DNA of 6,363 nt from an uncultured Collinsella sp. (GTDB lineage: Bacteria > Actinomycetota > Coriobacteriia > Coriobacteriales > Coriobacteriaceae): the NCBI GenBank assembly GCA_958372035.1, contig CATXML010000075.1, forward strand, positions 1 to 6,363. Direction: 5' to 3'. A program made the translations under genes and the position numbers. The notes beneath the pieces are model-generated. The model saw only the letters and a list, made by a program, of their open reading frames with translations. It ran no database searches and was not told the DNA's origin. Positions 1-6,154 of the stretch are shown here, piece after piece. The first letter of the stretch is position 1. The number at the start of each line of letters is the position of its first letter.

Positions 1-1412
1 AGCGCACCGGCAAGGTCGTAGCTGGTATCGGCCTTGGCTGCCAGCAGATGCTCGCGGACAGCGCCGAGCTCGGGAACCAGGCGCGGCGGAAGAATAGCCA
101 GGCCCATGACCTCGATCAGGCCGATGTTTTCCTTTTTAATATGGTGATACTCGGCATGCGGGTGGAAAACACCCAGCGGATGCTCGTCGGTCGTGATGTT
201 ACAGCGAAGCGCCAGGTAGGCCTCGTAGATCTCGCCGCCAGCATTGCCGCGGGAGTCGACGCGGCGGATGACGGGCGTCACGGTGTTATGCGCAACGCCG
301 TCGGCTGTGCGCGCGACGACGCCAACCGACTCATCGGTCCACTCGCGCCAAGCGAGGATAATCTTCTCGGCGGCGTCGAGCAGCTGGGCGCGGTCGTGCG
401 AGCGCAGTCGCAGCACCGAAAGCGGCCACTGCAATACGGTGCCGCTGACCTGGTCAAAGCCGGGCACGCTAAACTGCGAGACCTCGGCGGCATGCATCAT
501 GGGGAACTCGTGCGCGCCGCCCTGGAAGTGGTCGTGCGACAGAATCGAGCCGCCCACGATGGGCAGGTCGGCGTTGGAGCCAATAAAGTAGTGCGGGAAC
601 AGGTCCACAAAATCGAGCAGGCAGGTCAGCCCCTTGCGGTCGACGTGCATCGGGCGATGCTCGGAGCTCATAGCAATGCAGTGCTCGTTAAAGTACGCGT
701 ACGGGCTGTACTGGAGGCCCCAGCGCTCGCCGTCGAGCTGGATGGGGATAACGCGCAGGTTCTGGCGAGCGGGGTGAGCGCCGCCGTCGGCTGCGGCGGA
801 GCGTCCGGGATAGCCCTCGTTCTCGATGCACAGCTGGCAGGCGGGATACTTCTCACCCGTGTTCTTTGCGGCGCCGGCTGCGGCAATGTCGCGCGGGTCC
901 TTCTCGGGCTTCGACAGGTTGATGGTGATCTCCAGGTCGCCCCAGTTGGTGGGGGTGCGCCATTTGATGTTGCGCGCGATGGCGGCGCGGCGCACGTAAC
1001 CGGCGTCGCAGCACAGACCGTAGAACCAGTCGGTCGCGGCGCGGGGCTCGTTGACGCCCATGCGGCCGTTGAACTCCTCGTTTACAACCGAAGGCCTCGG
1101 CATGAGCGCGCCCATGATGCGCATGGCGATGCGGTCGCGGCCCGACACCGTGTCCTCGGCAGCACCGTTGGCAACGGCGGCCTCGGAAAGCGCGGCGAGC
1201 GTGCCCTCCAGGTCAAAGTCGGGCAGGGTATCGGGGTGCAAGAGCGAGAGTTTCTCGACCTGGAGCGCCCAGGCCATGTCGAGCGCCGGGCCCGTAGCAC
1301 CGATGCACTCCAGAATGGTGTTGTATGCCCAGATGCGATCGTCCTGACCGATCATGGATCGATGAATGGCATACTCAATCAGGCCTTGCGTGGCCTCGCA
1401 CACGTCGGTCAT
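1..1412 (-). CDS. galT: UDP-glucose--hexose-1-phosphate uridylyltransferase, class II (GalT), 3' end cut by window edge
   Basis: This cytoplasmic Leloir enzyme transfers UMP from UDP-glucose to galactose-1-phosphate, giving UDP-galactose and glucose-1-phosphate. Read on the minus strand, 470 codons are open from the ATG at 1412-1410 to the left edge with no stop. Class II enzymes are, from memory, about 490-510 residues, so only a short tail is missing. The class II signature is clear: DLPIVGG at residues 282-288 runs into SHDHFQGG (292-299). The HDH at 293-295 takes the place of the HPH of class I enzymes, and by analogy His295 would be the nucleophile carrying UMP. A Cys-Gln-Leu-Cys pair lies at 192-195. 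Near the C terminus are HPHAEYHHIKKENIG and a GLAILPPRL stretch, both typical of the class. The start overlaps the galK stop as TAATG, and no Shine-Dalgarno lies at normal distance (the nearest G-run is about 19 nt upstream), so it is probably translationally coupled to galK. Confidence 0.96.
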   Translation of the reverse strand, partial: MTDVCEATQGLIEYAIHRSMIGQDDRIWAYNTILECIGATGPALDMAWALQVEKLSLLHPDTLPDFDLEGTLAALSEAAVANGAAEDTVSGRDRIAMRIMGALMPRPSVVNEEFNGRMGVNEPRAATDWFYGLCCDAGYVRRAAIARNIKWRTPTNWGDLEITINLSKPEKDPRDIAAAGAAKNTGEKYPACQLCIENEGYPGRSAAADGGAHPARQNLRVIPIQLDGERWGLQYSPYAYFNEHCIAMSSEHRPMHVDRKGLTCLLDFVDLFPHYFIGSNADLPIVGGSILSHDHFQGGAHEFPMMHAAEVSQFSVPGFDQVSGTVLQWPLSVLRLRSHDRAQLLDAAEKIILAWREWTDESVGVVARTADGVAHNTVTPVIRRVDSRGNAGGEIYEAYLALRCNITTDEHPLGVFHPHAEYHHIKKENIGLIEVMGLAILPPRLVPELGAVREHLLAAKADTSYDLAGA

Positions 1413-2617
1413 TACAGCCATGCCGCGTAAGCCCCCTTGTCAGAGATAGCGTAATGACGGGCAGAGCCCTCGCCCAGCCAGCCGTTCATCTTGGCGATGA
1501 AGATGTCGACCAGGTCGAGCGGCACGAAGGCCTGGATGGTGCCACCAAAGCCGCCACCGTGGATACGGACGGCGCCTCGGCCGTCGAGGACATGCTCGGC
1601 CAGTGCCAAGGCGTACATGGAAGGCTGCTCGGAGCCCAGCTTGGCAACGACATTCTGCAGGTACATGGCAGAGCTGGCGCCGGACTTGCGCGTCAGGACC
1701 AGGAACTGGTCGATGTCGCCGGCGTTCAGGGCGGCCCAGCGCTTATCGACCAGGCCGTTCTCGTACCAGTAGTGAACGGCGCGCAGGCAGGCACGGTCGC
1801 CCAGCTTGGCGCGCAGCTCGGGGAGCTTGGCGTCAAAGTCGGCAACGTCGACCTCGCATAGGCGTGCCTTGCCAAACTCGGCGGCGACGTCCTGCATCTC
1901 GCGCGGAACGGCGGCGTAGTCGTCGGTGGCGGCCACGTGATCGGCGCCGACCTTAACGAGCACGAGCGCGTAGCCGTGATCCTCAAAGTTGAGTTCGAGC
2001 TTCTGGGTCTTAGGCTGGGCTTGATCCTCAAAGTCCATGTAGGCAAGGCCGCCCAGGCACACAGCGGCCTGGTCCATCAGACCGCAGGGCTTGCCGTAAT
2101 AGTTGTTCTCGGTGCGCTGGCTCATCTGGGCGAGCGCGACGGGCTCGATGGCGGGTGCGCCCCAGAGGGTTTCCATGGCACGACCGTACGCGGCCTCGAC
2201 GGCGGCGGAGCTCGAAAGTCCGCCACCCGAGGGAACGGAGCAGGTAAAGGCGAAGTCGAAGCCCTTGGGCTCAACACCAAGTGCTACGACCTCGTGGGCC
2301 ATACCGCGCACGAGGCTTGCGGACGTGCCCTTCTCGGACTCCTGAACATCCAGCGTGTCGAGCGTAATCTCAAACGTGGGGTAGCCCTCGTCGGCGACGC
2401 GGACCTTGTTGGAGTCGGTTGCTACGGCGATGCCGTCAACGGCGACATCGAGCGAGCCGGCGATAACGTGGCCGCCCTCGTGATCGGTGTGATTGCCGCT
2501 GATCTCGGAACGCCCGGGCGCGTGCACGTAGAGCACCTGGCGGTCGCCGATGGGGCCAAACTCCTCCTCAAACAGCTTGGTGAGGGTGGCGAGTGTCTTT
2601 TCGTCGGGGGCGGTCAT
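1412..2617 (-). CDS. galK: Galactokinase (GalK), GHMP kinase family
   Basis: GalK phosphorylates alpha-D-galactose with ATP to galactose-1-phosphate, the entry step of the Leloir pathway, in the cytoplasm. The 401-residue protein has the family's usual length and all its motifs. The galactokinase signature GRSEISGNHTDH is at residues 35-46, with Arg36 and the sugar-contacting His/Asp pair. The GHMP ATP-binding motif PSGGGLSSSAA is at 129-139. CGLMDQ at 178-183 contains the probable catalytic base Asp182. The third GHMP motif, GGGFGG, is at 354-359. The SGNHTDH variant replaces the IGEHTDY of E. coli and resembles what I recall from Firmicutes and Actinobacteria. The ATG at 2617-2615 is chosen because AAGGAAAGGA sits 5 nt upstream and the N terminus then matches the family. 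The frame stays open further upstream to 3070, but that part crosses the operators and the divergent regulator gene. GalK is the first gene of the galKT operon. Confidence 0.97.
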   Translation of the reverse strand: MTAPDEKTLATLTKLFEEEFGPIGDRQVLYVHAPGRSEISGNHTDHEGGHVIAGSLDVAVDGIAVATDSNKVRVADEGYPTFEITLDTLDVQESEKGTSASLVRGMAHEVVALGVEPKGFDFAFTCSVPSGGGLSSSAAVEAAYGRAMETLWGAPAIEPVALAQMSQRTENNYYGKPCGLMDQAAVCLGGLAYMDFEDQAQPKTQKLELNFEDHGYALVLVKVGADHVAATDDYAAVPREMQDVAAEFGKARLCEVDVADFDAKLPELRAKLGDRACLRAVHYWYENGLVDKRWAALNAGDIDQFLVLTRKSGASSAMYLQNVVAKLGSEQPSMYALALAEHVLDGRGAVRIHGGGFGGTIQAFVPLDLVDIFIAKMNGWLGEGSARHYAISDKGAYAAWL

Positions 2618-2622
2618 ATGGG

Positions 2623-2632
2623 TCCTTTCCTT
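2623..2632 (-). promoter_or_regulatory. Ribosome binding site of galK
   Basis: On the minus strand AAGGAAAGGA ends 5 nt before the ATG at 2617. This site decides the galK start against the longer upstream reading frame, which has no comparable signal. Confidence 0.8.
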
Positions 2633-2657
2633 GACGCCGGAGAGATTGGTCCGTGTC

Positions 2658-2663
2658 ATTATG
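2658..2663 (-). promoter_or_regulatory. Candidate -10 element of the galKT promoter
   Basis: CATAAT on the minus strand matches the TATAAT consensus at 5 of 6 positions. It would start transcription near 2650, leaving a leader of roughly 30 nt before galK. It overlaps operator O1 (2662-2675), the classic arrangement for repression. No good -35 hexamer lies 16-18 nt upstream (the sequence there reads GTGCTC), so the call rests on position and on the -10 alone. Confidence 0.45.
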
Positions 2664-2675
2664 AGTACGTTAACA
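2662..2675. promoter_or_regulatory. LacI-type operator O1, galK-proximal
   Basis: TGAGTACGTTAACA is a 14-bp imperfect dyad with half-sites TGAGTAC and TGTTAAC around a central CG. This is the architecture of LacI/GalR family operators, and it differs from the degenerate CcpA cre pattern TGWNANCGNTNWCA at only one specified position. It overlaps the candidate galK -10. A 17-bp block around it (2659-2675) recurs exactly, inverted, at O2. Confidence 0.7.
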
Positions 2676-2724
2676 ATTTTGAGCACCACAAACCAGACGT
2701 CGCGGCGCCGCACGTTAATGGGTA

Positions 2725-2738
2725 TGTTAACGTACTCA
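2725..2738. promoter_or_regulatory. LacI-type operator O2, middle
   Basis: TGTTAACGTACTCA is the exact reverse complement of O1, and identity extends to 17 bp (2725-2741). Its centre is 63 bp from that of O1, close to six helical turns. In this orientation CATAAC follows the operator on the plus strand, mirroring CATAAT after O1 on the minus strand. It could therefore serve the regulator gene at 2955 or act as an auxiliary operator for galK. Confidence 0.7.
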
Positions 2739-2847
2739 TAACACAACGCATATCTATTTTTGAGAATCTGGTAATCGGTAGATTTTCGGCCGTGAACGGT
2801 GTGGCCGTATGGACATATGGAGCAAAAGAACCGCTGATAGAAAAAGT

Positions 2848-2861
2848 AGAGTACGTTAACA
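2848..2861. promoter_or_regulatory. LacI-type operator O3, regulator-proximal
   Basis: AGAGTACGTTAACA matches O1 at 13 of 14 positions and shares GAGTACGTTAACAT with the reverse complement of O2. It lies about 93 bp upstream of the regulator start, and its centre is 123 bp from that of O2. This placement suggests autoregulation of the LacI gene. I found no convincing -10/-35 pair around it. Confidence 0.62.
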
Positions 2862-2943
2862 TGCGTCCGACGATAGCGGACTTCGGCGCGGGGTGTGTTT
2901 CTGCCCGGGCCGACATTCGCACTATTCAGATCCTGCGAGAGCG

Positions 2944-2950
2944 AAGGTGA
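2944..2950 (+). promoter_or_regulatory. Ribosome binding site deciding the GTG start of the LacI regulator
   Basis: AAGGTGA resembles part of the consensus AAGGAGGTGA and ends 4 nt before the GTG at 2955. Starting here removes an unlikely 20-residue leader that would begin at the GTG at 2895, and places the DNA-binding domain near the N terminus as the family requires. Confidence 0.6.
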
Positions 2951-2954
2951 TTTT

Positions 2955-3986
2955 GTGGCAAGGCGCCCTTCCAACGATACGGGTACGCGTCCGGTATCCA
3001 TGGCCGACGTTGCCCGCGCTGCCGGTGTTTCGCAACAGACGGTTTCGCGCGTTGCCAACGGATTGCCCAACGTTAACGAACAGACGCGCCAGCGCGTGCA
3101 AGCCGCTATGCAAGAGCTCGGCTTCCGTCCGAGCTATGCCGGCCGTTCGTTGCGTGACGGCCGTTACCATTCGGTCGGCCTGTGCGTCAACGATGTCACC
3201 AAGTTTGGCAACCTCTCAATGATCGACGGCATCGCCAGCGCTGCTCGCGAGCATAATTGCGCCATCACACTGGTCGAGATGTCCAAGACCGAGGAATTCT
3301 CTCTTGCCGAGGCAACACGTCGTATGGCCGCGCTGCCCGTGGACGGCATCATTATCGGCATGAGCCGTATGGCTCCCGATTTTGAGACGTTCGATCCGTT
3401 GCCGGGTATTGGCACGGTCATCGTTACCATGTATGCGCACCCGCGGGTGACTACGGTTGACTCCGATCATTACGGCTGCTCGCTGTTGCTCATGGATCAT
3501 CTGTTTGAGCTGGGACACGAGCAGATTCGTTATATCGGCGGCCCGTCCTTTTCGGTCGACGAGCAGTTCCGTCGCGCCGGTTGGCAGGATGCGCTCGAGC
3601 GTAAGCACATCGAGCCGGTAGAGCCGCTTGAGGGCGACTGGTCTGCCAACAGCGGTTACGAGGCCGGTAGGTACCTGGCCGAACACGATCGCACCATGAC
3701 AGCAATCTATGCGGCAAACGATCAGATGGCAAATGGCGCCATTGCAGCGCTGCGCGATAGCGGCTTGCGCGTGCCCGAGGACGTGAGCGTGGTGGGCGTC
3801 GACGACTCGCTCGACGATTTTGTCGCACACAACGAGCTCACGACCGTTCGATTTGATTTGCATCAGCGTGGGCGCGAGGTGTTCGAGCACGCGGTTCCCA
3901 AGGCGGGGGCAACGGACAAAACCGTCGCCATTCGCATCCCCGGTCAGCTCATCGTTCGACATAGCACGGCAGAGCCTCGCGCATAG
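2955..3986 (+). CDS. LacI/GalR-family transcriptional regulator, probable galKT repressor
   Basis: This 343-residue protein begins with GTG and has the normal LacI-family length. The helix-turn-helix spans about residues 14-35 (VSMADVARAAGVSQQTVSRV), with Gln27-Gln28 heading the recognition helix where LacI has Tyr-Gln. The hinge SYAGRSL at 60-66 ends in Leu66, the residue that in LacI and PurR wedges into the central CpG of the operator. A periplasmic-binding-protein-like sensor domain fills the rest, with AAND around residue 255, the SGLRVPEDVSVVGVDDS block ending at 285, and a C-terminal core. It is divergent from galKT, and the 337-bp gap holds three LacI-type operators with a central CG. 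From this I infer it represses galKT in response to galactose or a related sugar; the ligand cannot be read from the sequence. No terminator is evident after the stop. Confidence 0.93.
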   Translation: MARRPSNDTGTRPVSMADVARAAGVSQQTVSRVANGLPNVNEQTRQRVQAAMQELGFRPSYAGRSLRDGRYHSVGLCVNDVTKFGNLSMIDGIASAAREHNCAITLVEMSKTEEFSLAEATRRMAALPVDGIIIGMSRMAPDFETFDPLPGIGTVIVTMYAHPRVTTVDSDHYGCSLLLMDHLFELGHEQIRYIGGPSFSVDEQFRRAGWQDALERKHIEPVEPLEGDWSANSGYEAGRYLAEHDRTMTAIYAANDQMANGAIAALRDSGLRVPEDVSVVGVDDSLDDFVAHNELTTVRFDLHQRGREVFEHAVPKAGATDKTVAIRIPGQLIVRHSTAEPRA

Positions 3987-4046
3987 TTTTTGCAGGTCAA
4001 AAGCGGTATATTCCGCATCAATAACAATCGATAAGGATGCTGACAG

Positions 4047-4060
4047 ATAGCCGTGGCTAT
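4047..4060. promoter_or_regulatory. Perfect dyad at the -35 region of the flavodiiron promoter
   Basis: ATAGCC-GT-GGCTAT is a 14-bp dyad with perfect 6-bp arms. It covers the place where a -35 box for the candidate -10 at 4073-4078 would be, and no recognisable -35 hexamer is present there. An activator or repressor site is plausible; the binding protein is unknown. Confidence 0.4.
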
Positions 4061-4069
4061 AAAGGCGAG

Positions 4070-4078
4070 TGTTATGAT
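4070..4078 (+). promoter_or_regulatory. Candidate extended -10 promoter of the flavodiiron gene
   Basis: TGTTATGAT contains TATGAT (5 of 6 matches to TATAAT) preceded by TG at the extended -10 position, which can make up for a missing -35. Transcription would start near 4085 and give a leader of about 30 nt that carries the AGGAGG site. This supports separate transcription from the LacI gene, which ends 129 bp upstream of the start codon. Confidence 0.5.
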
Positions 4079-4099
4079 AGACGGGTTCTTTTGTCTATC
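4076..4099. promoter_or_regulatory. Inverted repeat between the -10 and the ribosome binding site
   Basis: GATAGAC and GTCTATC form perfect 7-bp arms separated by 10 nt. The left arm overlaps the candidate -10 and the right arm ends one base before AGGAGG. It could be a repressor operator or, if transcription starts upstream of it, an RNA hairpin next to the ribosome binding site. Confidence 0.4.
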
Positions 4100-4100
4100 T

Positions 4101-4106
4101 AGGAGG
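4101..4106 (+). promoter_or_regulatory. Ribosome binding site of the flavodiiron gene
   Basis: AGGAGG is a full-strength Shine-Dalgarno 9 nt before the ATG at 4116. It fixes the start there rather than at an in-frame codon at 4053, whose extra residues have no family counterpart. Confidence 0.9.
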
Positions 4107-4115
4107 CTTTGCCTG

Positions 4116-5276
4116 ATGGAGATCACCAAGGATATCCGCTACATCGGTGTCGACGATCACGACATTGACCTGTTCGAGGGCCAGTACGACGTGTCCGAGA
4201 ACGGCATGGCATACAACAGCTATGTTATCTTGGGCGATAAAATCGCTGTCGCCGATTCGGTTGACGCTGGCTTTGTCGACGAATGGCTCGGCAACCTCGA
4301 GGCCGCGCTCGATGGCCGTACGCCCGACTACCTGGTCGTCCATCACATGGAGCCCGATCACTCCGCCGGTATCGCCGCCTTTATGGAGCGCTATCCCCAG
4401 GCACAGATTGTGGCCAGCATGGGCGCCTTCCGCATGATGGTCAACTACTTTGGCACCGACTACCCCGAGCGTAAGATAGTCGTCAAAGAGGGCGACGTGC
4501 TCGACCTGGGTGGCCACAGCCTAACGTTTGTCTGCGCCCCCAACGTGCACTGGCCCGAGGTGATCTTCTCCTACGAGTCTACCGACAAGGTGCTCTTTAG
4601 TGCCGACGGCTTTGGCAAGTTCGGCGCCAACGACATCGAGGACCCGGAAGGCTGGGCCTGCGAGGCGCGCCGCTACTACTTTGGCATCGTCGGCAAGTTC
4701 GGCAAGTTCGTTCAGGCCGTGCTTAAGAAGGCCGCCGATCTGGACATTCAGATTATTTGCCCGCTCCACGGCCCCGTGCTGACCGAGAACCTGGGCTACT
4801 ACCTCGACACCTACAACACCTGGTCGAGCTATCAGCCCGAGGACGAGGGCATCACGATTGCCTATGCGAGCGTGTACGGCCATCTGAAGGCTGCCGTTGA
4901 GGAGCTCGCTTCTGCGCTCGAGGCCCGCGGCCAGAAGGTCTCCGTCTTTGACCTGGCTCGCGATGATATGGCCGAGGCCGTTGAGGATGCGTTCCGCTAT
5001 GACCGTCTGGTGCTCGCCTCCATCACCTATCAGGGCGATATCTTCCCGTTTATGAGCACCTTTATCCACACGCTTGCCGAGCACGCCTATCAGAACCGTA
5101 CGGTGGCGCTCGTTGAGGCCGGCTCCTGGGCGCCCACCGCTGCCAAGGTTATGACCAAGGAGCTCGAGGGCATGAAGGACATCACCCTGGCGCAGAACAA
5201 GGTGACCGTGCTGGGCTCGCTCAACGACGCCTCGCGCGCTCAGATCGAGGCCCTCGCCGACGAGCTTTCCAAATAG
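4116..5276 (+). CDS. fprA: Class A flavodiiron protein (FprA-type O2/NO reductase)
   Basis: Flavodiiron proteins are soluble cytoplasmic enzymes that reduce O2 to water and/or NO to N2O, usually with electrons from rubredoxin. The 386 residues fit the two-domain class A form. The N-terminal metallo-beta-lactamase-like domain (about 1-245) keeps every expected di-iron ligand: His77, Glu79 and Asp81 in HHMEPDHSAG, His145 in NVHWPE, Asp164 in FSADGFGKFG, and His218 in CPLHGP. The C-terminal flavodoxin-like domain (about 246-386) has the FMN loop YASVYGHL at 250-257 and the GSWAPTAAK segment at 336-344 that I recall from anaerobe FprA proteins. There is no fused rubredoxin or NADH-oxidoreductase domain and no rubredoxin gene in the window, so the electron donor must be encoded elsewhere. 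The sequence does not show whether O2 or NO is preferred. It has its own promoter and terminator, so adjacency to the gal genes probably has no functional meaning. Confidence 0.95.
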   Translation: MEITKDIRYIGVDDHDIDLFEGQYDVSENGMAYNSYVILGDKIAVADSVDAGFVDEWLGNLEAALDGRTPDYLVVHHMEPDHSAGIAAFMERYPQAQIVASMGAFRMMVNYFGTDYPERKIVVKEGDVLDLGGHSLTFVCAPNVHWPEVIFSYESTDKVLFSADGFGKFGANDIEDPEGWACEARRYYFGIVGKFGKFVQAVLKKAADLDIQIICPLHGPVLTENLGYYLDTYNTWSSYQPEDEGITIAYASVYGHLKAAVEELASALEARGQKVSVFDLARDDMAEAVEDAFRYDRLVLASITYQGDIFPFMSTFIHTLAEHAYQNRTVALVEAGSWAPTAAKVMTKELEGMKDITLAQNKVTVLGSLNDASRAQIEALADELSK

Positions 5277-5298
5277 CGATATTTCGCTTTTAACGCTC

Positions 5299-5343
5299 AA
5301 ACCACCACAAAGGGGACAGGCACCTTTGTGGTGGTTTTTGTTT
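5299..5343 (+). terminator. Rho-independent terminator after the flavodiiron gene
   Basis: AAACCACCACAAAGG (5299-5313) and its exact reverse complement (5323-5337) form a 15-bp perfect stem around a 9-nt loop, GGACAGGCA. On the plus strand it is followed by a T-rich run broken by one G (5335-5343). It lies 22 nt after the flavodiiron stop and only 4 nt beyond the stop of the convergent DeoR gene. On the minus strand just three Ts follow, so it may stop that transcript less well. The stem-loop also contains GGGGACAGGCACC (see findings). Confidence 0.9.
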
Positions 5344-6145
5344 AAGCGCCGGCGATGACGAGATTTGGGCGGGCGTTGTCGACGGTCTCGGCGATTGAGA
5401 TGGCGACGGCGTGATCGGGGTCACGGTCCATCACGATGGCGTTGACGTCGGTCAGCTCGGCAAAGCGGTACATGCCACGTCCGTTGACCTTACTGGCGTC
5501 CATGAGGGCGACGCTTTGACGGGCGGCACCGACCATAGCCGCTTTGGTCTCGGCCATCTGCGGAAAGTCGGTCGTAAAGCCGCAGCTGGGGACAAAAGCG
5601 CCAGGGCACATGACGGCAAGATCGGCATGGACCATTTGGAGCGCTTGCATCGTGAGCGGTCCGTACAAATAACGATGGCCTTTGCGCAACGCCCCGCCCA
5701 GCATGACGACATCGACCGAGGGCATGCTCTCGTCGATGTAATCGGCAATGGTAATGTCTGCTGTGATGACGGTGATACCGTCGCGTTGATCGAGGAGCCG
5801 GACGAACTCGAGCGCCGTGGTGCCCGAGTCGACGAGCAACGTGTCGCCGTCATTGACGAGCTCGATGGCGCTTTGCGCGATGGCCTGCTTGGCGGCGACG
5901 TTGACATTGATGCGGCGATCCTGCGTGGAAACGGTCAGGCGTTTGTGGAGCGATACGGCACCGCCATGCGTGCGGCGCAGCTTGCCTGCTTCGGCGAGCG
6001 CGTCCAGGTCGGCGCGGGCAGTGACGGAGGACACGCCAAAGGTCTGGGCGATTTCTGCTACCTGCACCGAGGCTTTATGATCGAGCATCTCCATGATGGC
6101 GGAACGACGCTCGTCGGCGAAAGCTCGGGTTGTTGCGTGGGCCAT
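5342..6145 (-). CDS. DeoR-family transcriptional regulator of sugar metabolism
   Basis: The 267-residue protein has the standard DeoR length and layout. The N-terminal winged helix-turn-helix spans about 13-63, with RRSAIMEML, the recognition segment VSSVTARADLDAL (38-50) and the family hallmark GKLRRTHGGA (54-63). The C-terminal DeoRC sensor domain, related to phosphosugar isomerases, shows NDGDTLLVDSGTT (98-110), GGALRKG (150-156), ETKAAMV (199-205) and MDASK (215-219). Family members usually repress sugar, polyol or nucleoside catabolic genes and respond to a phosphorylated sugar; the ligand here is unknown. The ATG at 6145-6143 has GGAG 5 nt upstream. The gene is convergent with the flavodiiron gene and ends within its terminator region. 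The AT-rich region upstream (6155-6300) holds DeoR-like repeats, so autoregulation or control of a gene to the right is likely. Confidence 0.92.
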   Translation of the reverse strand: MAHATTRAFADERRSAIMEMLDHKASVQVAEIAQTFGVSSVTARADLDALAEAGKLRRTHGGAVSLHKRLTVSTQDRRINVNVAAKQAIAQSAIELVNDGDTLLVDSGTTALEFVRLLDQRDGITVITADITIADYIDESMPSVDVVMLGGALRKGHRYLYGPLTMQALQMVHADLAVMCPGAFVPSCGFTTDFPQMAETKAAMVGAARQSVALMDASKVNGRGMYRFAELTDVNAIVMDRDPDHAVAISIAETVDNARPNLVIAGA

Positions 6146-6150
6146 ATCTG

Positions 6151-6154
6151 CTCC
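6151..6154 (-). promoter_or_regulatory. Ribosome binding site of the DeoR-family gene
   Basis: GGAG on the minus strand lies 5 nt before the ATG at 6145. It supports this start. Confidence 0.65.

Noticed and set aside
48..1430. 460-codon open frame on the plus strand
   Set aside because: It is antisense to galT. The minus strand carries an unmistakable class II GalT with its signature motif, and the plus frame has no ribosome binding site or recognisable domain. Long antisense frames are expected in GC-rich coding DNA.
2711..2720. CACGTTAATG as a fourth gal operator half-site
   Set aside because: It shares only GTTAA with the operators and has no dyad partner.
1937..2950. 337-codon plus-strand frame over galK and the control region
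   Set aside because: It is antisense to galK and runs straight through all three operators; it resembles no protein family I know.
2895..2954. Upstream GTG start of the LacI regulator
   Set aside because: It adds 20 residues with no family counterpart. The GTG at 2955 has AAGGTGA just upstream.
2618..3070. N-terminal extension of galK by about 150 codons
   Set aside because: It would cross the operators and overlap the divergent LacI gene. The family N terminus and a good ribosome binding site put the start at 2617.
3068..3078. ACGTTAAC inside the LacI gene, resembling the operator core
   Set aside because: Only the 8-bp core is shared and the outer half-site bases do not match. It encodes conserved-region codons (Asn-Val-Asn), so chance is sufficient.
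4003..4016. GCGG-TATATT-CCGC hairpin after the LacI gene as a terminator
   Set aside because: The stem is only 4 bp and no T-run follows.
5275..5291. AGCGA-TATT-TCGCT mini-hairpin at the end of the flavodiiron gene
   Set aside because: The 5-bp stem starts inside the stop codon and has a short T-run; the 15-bp hairpin immediately downstream is the convincing terminator.
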